Notes under the pieces: model-generated | The model's database searches: none | What the model was told of the DNA's origin: nothing | Seen by the model: only the letters and a program-made list of their open reading frames with translations | Shown here: piece by piece, positions 6,518 to 8,888 of the stretch | Layout of the letters: the number at the start of each line of letters is the position of its first letter | Numbering within the stretch: position 1 is the stretch's first letter | Position numbers and translations under genes: made by a program | Assembly: GCA_028278625.1 (NCBI GenBank) | Contig: JANQDY010000248.1 | Coordinates: forward strand, 1-8,888 | Length of the DNA stretch: 8,888 bases | Direction of reading: 5' to 3' | DNA from: Thermodesulfobacteriota bacterium | GTDB taxonomy: Bacteria; Desulfobacterota; DSM-4660; Desulfatiglandales; Desulfatiglandaceae

Positions 6518-7537
6518 ATGCAAACCAATGGCATCTGTCATCTGTTGAATATTCGCTATCCCATTATTCAAGCTCCCATGAACTGGGTGAGCGGGGTGGC
6601 CCTGGCGGCGGCCGTGTCCAACGCCGGAGGGCTTGGAACCCTGGGGCCCAATGCGGGAGAAACGGAGAGAACCCGCGATCCCGACATAAGGGCGGAGGGT
6701 GCAAGAGGGCGCATCCGGGAGATCAAAAAGCTCACTGAAAAACCCTTTGCCTTGAATATCCCCGTGGGTTTTACGGACAAAGACCGGCACCATTCGCGGA
6801 AGCTGGTCCAGGTGGCCTTAGAAGAGGGCGTTTCCGTTGCCATCGTGTCCGTTGGAAGTCCCAGAGTATACACGGAGACCCTCAAAAATGCAGGGATTAC
6901 GGTTCTTCACGCCGTTTCCACAAAAGCCCATGCGCTAAATGCTGAAAAAGCGGGCGTGGATGCCGTTATTTGTGAAGGGTTTGAGGCCGGCGGACACAAA
7001 GGTTTTACGGAACTGACCACTTTCGTGCTGGTCCCCATGGTGGCTGATGCGGTGAGCCTGCCGGTGGTGGCGGGAGGCGGCATCGGAGATGTGCGCGGTG
7101 TGCTGGCAGCCCTGATGCTGGGGGCCGATGCCGCCTATATCGGGACCCGTTTTATGCTGGCCCAAGAGTCGGATGCGCACCGCCGGGTCAAGGAAACGGT
7201 GATTTTAGGGGATGACGTCTGCACCGTCAGCGTGCCCAAACGAAAAATGCTGGCCCGGGACTTCAGAAATCAGTTTGCCGAAACCTATCTGAATCTGCAT
7301 AAACAAGGCGCTTCCATGGATGAGCTGGAGATGTTTCAAAGAGAGCATTCCCAATATCATTCCCAGTTTAAAGGGCACGCCGATGATGCCGAGATCTGCT
7401 GCGGACAGGGGGCGAGCATTATCAACCGTATTGAGAGTGCCGGACAAATCATCGAAAAGATGGCCGCTCAGGCAGCGGCTCATATGGCGTCATTAACGGA
7501 AAAGGCGGGTCCGTTGATCACCGGCCGGGCTCCATGA
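6518..7537 (+). CDS. Nitronate monooxygenase / FabK-like FMN oxidoreductase
   Basis: A 339-residue TIM-barrel flavoprotein of the nitronate monooxygenase (2-nitropropane dioxygenase) and FabK superfamily, cytoplasmic and FMN-binding. Visible motifs in order: PIIQAPM (15-21), AVSNAGGLGTLGP (32-44), GFEAGGHKG (154-162, with H160 at the usual catalytic position), LPVVAGGGIGD (181-191, phosphate binding) and GADAAYIGTRF (202-212). Members oxidise nitronates or reduce enoyl-ACP; these motifs do not separate the two activities, and no fatty-acid synthesis genes are nearby. In an anaerobe it may act as a general NAD(P)H-flavin oxidoreductase. The start is supported by AAGGAAAGGA (6501-6510), 7 bases upstream, and homology begins within ten residues of it. 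Transcribed alone from the promoter at 6354. Confidence 0.85.
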   Translation: MQTNGICHLLNIRYPIIQAPMNWVSGVALAAAVSNAGGLGTLGPNAGETERTRDPDIRAEGARGRIREIKKLTEKPFALNIPVGFTDKDRHHSRKLVQVALEEGVSVAIVSVGSPRVYTETLKNAGITVLHAVSTKAHALNAEKAGVDAVICEGFEAGGHKGFTELTTFVLVPMVADAVSLPVVAGGGIGDVRGVLAALMLGADAAYIGTRFMLAQESDAHRRVKETVILGDDVCTVSVPKRKMLARDFRNQFAETYLNLHKQGASMDELEMFQREHSQYHSQFKGHADDAEICCGQGASIINRIESAGQIIEKMAAQAAAHMASLTEKAGPLITGRAP

Positions 7538-7546
7538 AGGCGTCTA

Positions 7547-7567
7547 TGGAGGGCTTCCGTTCCTCCA
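7547..7567. terminator. Possible hairpin between convergent genes
   Basis: TGGAGG (7547-7552) and CCTCCA (7562-7567) form a 6-bp stem with a 9-base loop, just after the oxidoreductase stop codon. A second compact inverted repeat, TGAGC-GG-GCTCA, lies at 7583-7594 just before the methyltransferase stop. Neither has a proper T run, so termination is plausible from position but weakly supported. Confidence 0.3.
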
Positions 7568-7594
7568 AAAGCATGGGTCCCGTGAGCGGGCTCA

Positions 7595-8155
7595 TTAAAG
7601 CCCTTTAACAAGCAGCGCCGATTTGGAGAGCAGGATTCTTGGCCCCTTTTCAATCTCAAAGCCTGCGCTTTCTGCCGTAAGGAGCGTCTCACTGAAAGCC
7701 GACCGCGACACATGAAACGGCGGCTCCACCACCAAAACCGACCCCCCAGGCTTAATAATGGCAGCGACCTCATTAAAAAAAAGCCCTTTGTCTGGAATTT
7801 CATGGACCACATAAAAGGCCAGCGCAAAATCGACCCTTTGAGATACACCGATGTGATTGTCGCTGCAATTCCTTAGGGTTATTCGGTCTTCCAGATCGGT
7901 ATTCTGTATTTTGCGCGCCAGCTTCCTCAGCATCCCTTCTTGCAGATCAACGGCAAATACCCGTCCCGATGGTCCCACCATTTCAGCCATGCTCAGGGTA
8001 AAAAAACCGGGGCCGCATCCAAAATCCATGACGGTCATACCGGTTTCAATATAGGGCCCCAGAATTTTGTCCGGATTCTGGATCCAGCGGCGAAGGAAAT
8101 TATCAAGGCTCCCGGCGATTTCTACCGGGCACACACGCGGTCGTTCAGTGGGCAT
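7595..8155 (-). CDS. Class I SAM-dependent methyltransferase
   Basis: A 186-residue Rossmann-fold methyltransferase. Motif I is VMDFGCGPGFFTL (42-54), which binds the S-adenosylmethionine carboxypropyl part. An acidic residue at the end of strand two (VFAVD, D70) would bind the ribose. Later come a motif II/III region (VDFALAFYVVHEI, 108-120) and IIKPGGSVLVVEP (133-145). It belongs to the large Methyltransf_11/25/31 type group; the substrate cannot be read from sequence. The start is supported by AAGGAG about 6 bases upstream (8160-8166). It lies 62 bases downstream of the MarR gene on the same strand, so the regulator may control it, though a possible terminator lies between them. It is convergent with the oxidoreductase gene. 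Confidence 0.85.
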   Translation of the reverse strand: MPTERPRVCPVEIAGSLDNFLRRWIQNPDKILGPYIETGMTVMDFGCGPGFFTLSMAEMVGPSGRVFAVDLQEGMLRKLARKIQNTDLEDRITLRNCSDNHIGVSQRVDFALAFYVVHEIPDKGLFFNEVAAIIKPGGSVLVVEPPFHVSRSAFSETLLTAESAGFEIEKGPRILLSKSALLVKGL

Positions 8156-8179
8156 AATGTCTCCTTAATATTAAAGAAG

Positions 8180-8194
8180 AGGTGTTTAATACCT
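8180..8194. promoter_or_regulatory. 15-bp dyad upstream of the methyltransferase, possible operator
   Basis: AGGTGTTTAATACCT is an inverted repeat with one mismatched pair, between the MarR and methyltransferase genes. Its size fits a site for a winged-helix dimer such as MarR. The perfect palindrome TTAATATTAA lies nearby at 8165-8174, next to the ribosome binding site. No function is demonstrated. Confidence 0.25.
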
Positions 8195-8207
8195 ATACGC
8201 TTGTCTC

Positions 8208-8240
8208 AAAAAAAAGACTAATCGGATGACAGCAGTCTTT
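8208..8240 (-). terminator. Possible intrinsic terminator at the end of the MarR gene
   Basis: On the minus strand AAAGACT (8240-8234) pairs perfectly with AGTCTTT (8219-8213) across a 14-base loop, and the T run continues to 8208. The stem includes part of the MarR stop codon. The stem is AT-rich and the loop long, so it would be a weak or partial terminator reducing read-through into the methyltransferase gene. Confidence 0.35.
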
Positions 8241-8664
8241 CGAAAAAAGTCTCTACTCTCAAAAGGAATTTTTCAATAACCGCGGCTTTCTCGCGGTCGA
8301 GATTCAGGAAATATTCCTTAAAGCCGCCATCCATGGTTTCGTGCCAGTGTTTGTGGGCATAATAGGCAACCTTTCCCTTGGAGGTGAGCGTGACAATGGA
8401 TCGGGATGAGTTTTCCGGATCAACATGCTTCCTGATGAGATCCTTCTTCTCGAGCTGTTTGAAACGCTGGGAAACGGCCCCCTTGGTCACTCCAAAGCGC
8501 CTGGCGATGTCCGTTACACCGGAGTTTTCGTGATCTCCCACGAGCTCAATAAGGTGAATCTCGACCCCTGTCAGCATGGTGTCAGTGCCGTATTTTCGCG
8601 GTTCGGTCTCGAGCCTCCGCGCCAGTTGAATCACGTTATTGAATCTTTTCTTAATGTTCTCCAT
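8218..8664 (-). CDS. MarR-family transcriptional regulator
   Basis: A 148-residue winged-helix dimer of the MarR family, a ligand- or stress-responsive DNA-binding regulator. N-terminal dimerisation helix about 1-20; helix-turn-helix at 51-79 (TDIARRFGVTKGAVSQRFKQLEKKDLI, in which the GVTKGAVSQR recognition helix is typical of the family); wing at 80-95 with D82 and R88 around the beta hairpin and the usual VTLTSKGK ending; C-terminal dimerisation helices 98-148. Length is normal for the family. It is likely autoregulated and may control the methyltransferase gene downstream and the riboswitch-bearing transcript diverging from it. No Shine-Dalgarno sequence precedes the ATG, and the predicted transcription start is almost at the ATG. 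The ligand is unknown. Confidence 0.9.
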   Translation of the reverse strand: MENIKKRFNNVIQLARRLETEPRKYGTDTMLTGVEIHLIELVGDHENSGVTDIARRFGVTKGAVSQRFKQLEKKDLIRKHVDPENSSRSIVTLTSKGKVAYYAHKHWHETMDGGFKEYFLNLDREKAAVIEKFLLRVETFFERLLSSD

Positions 8665-8672
8665 GGCGAATG

Positions 8673-8701
8673 AGTGTATATCATCTAAACGCTATTGTCA
8701 A
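8673..8701 (-). promoter_or_regulatory. Promoter of the MarR gene, predicting a near-leaderless mRNA
   Basis: On the minus strand TTGACA (8701-8696), a 17-base spacer and TACACT (8678-8673). The start site would fall at about 8666, only a base or two from the A of ATG 8664. An alternative -10, TATACA (8680-8675), gives a 15-base spacer and a similar conclusion. TGTC-AA-GACA (8696-8705) covers the -35 and might be a half-size operator. Confidence 0.5.
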
Positions 8702-8739
8702 GACATAGACCCTTGATGCCAAAGTAATGGAAATACTCC

Positions 8740-8767
8740 TTGACAGGTGCAGTTCTTATGAAATAAG
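8740..8767 (+). promoter_or_regulatory. Promoter for the B12-riboswitch transcript
   Basis: TTGACA (8740-8745), a 16-base spacer and AATAAG (8762-8767), which matches four of six consensus bases. Transcription would start near 8774, immediately before the conserved riboswitch sequence, which supports the assignment. The -10 lies within the right arm of a perfect inverted repeat. Confidence 0.45.
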
Positions 8768-8772
8768 AACTG
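8750..8772. repeat. Perfect 9-bp inverted repeat, candidate operator
   Basis: CAGTTCTTA (8750-8758) and TAAGAACTG (8764-8772) are exact reverse complements separated by five bases. The repeat covers the spacer and -10 of the promoter feeding the cobalamin riboswitch. It has no T run after it, so it is not an intrinsic terminator, and it precedes the expected start site, so it would act as DNA. An operator for a dimeric regulator, possibly the adjacent MarR protein, is the simplest reading. Confidence 0.5.
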
Positions 8773-8774
8773 AT

Positions 8775-8888
8775 CCAAGGTGCCCTTGGGGCTTAATAGG
8801 GAATCCCGTGGAAATCGGGAGTGGTCCCGCCGCTGTGATCGGGGACGAAATCCGCGAAATGCCACTGTTTCGAAAGATCGGAATGGGA
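8775..8888 (+). promoter_or_regulatory. Cobalamin (B12) riboswitch, 3' end outside window
   Basis: The order of conserved elements matches the cobalamin riboswitch: GGTGCC (8779-8784); GCTTAATAGGGAA (8791-8803); a CCCG/CGGG stem around GTGGAAAT (8805-8819); the core GGTCCCGCCGCTGTGA (8823-8838); GGGGACGAAA (8841-8850); and a B12-box-like GCCACTG (8861-8867). In known examples, adenosylcobalamin binding folds the mRNA leader to stop transcription or hide the ribosome binding site of B12 synthesis, uptake or B12-independent isoenzyme genes. The closing stem, the expression platform and the regulated gene lie beyond the right edge, so which it controls cannot be seen. Confidence 0.88.

Noticed and set aside
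8750..8772. Inverted repeat considered as an intrinsic terminator for an upstream transcript
   Set aside because: No T run on either side and no gene reading into it from the left; its position over a promoter favours an operator.

Overview
The window looks like a chromosomal stretch of a Gram-negative bacterium, most plausibly an anaerobic Desulfobacterota-type (deltaproteobacterial) genome. That placement is inferred from gene style only: a signal-peptide-bearing MscS channel, a FabK/nitronate-monooxygenase-like flavoprotein, an AbrB/PIN toxin-antitoxin relic and a cobalamin riboswitch. No marker gene fixes the taxonomy. Several promoters carry a perfect TTGACA -35 box.

Left part (1-3821, + strand) is an accessory defence segment. 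It opens with the last codons of what looks like an IS630-family transposase, whose element appears to have inserted into a type I restriction specificity gene (hsdS). What remains of hsdS is its C-terminal helix plus an unusual winged-helix-like extension. This fragment overlaps by 4 bp an ABC/SMC-type AAA ATPase, which overlaps by 20 bp an HNH nuclease. The ATPase-HNH pair has the architecture of Septu (PtuA/PtuB) or retron-Ec78-type effectors, here translationally coupled to a type I specificity subunit. This is the most interesting item in the window.

Middle (3822-4212, - strand) holds an AbrB/MazE-type antitoxin with its own promoter and a likely self-operator. Its PIN toxin survives only as about 14 degenerate codons, cut off near the end of the defence operon. 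This marks a likely boundary of the inserted segment.

Right part (4209-8888) looks like ordinary chromosome: an MscS-family mechanosensitive channel (-); a divergent nitronate monooxygenase-like gene (+) sharing a 314-bp two-promoter spacer; a convergent small SAM-dependent methyltransferase (-); and upstream of that a MarR regulator (-) whose promoter predicts a nearly leaderless transcript. The window ends inside a cobalamin (B12) riboswitch on the + strand. It is preceded by a promoter whose -10 region lies in a perfect 9-bp inverted repeat. The riboswitch-controlled gene lies outside the window.
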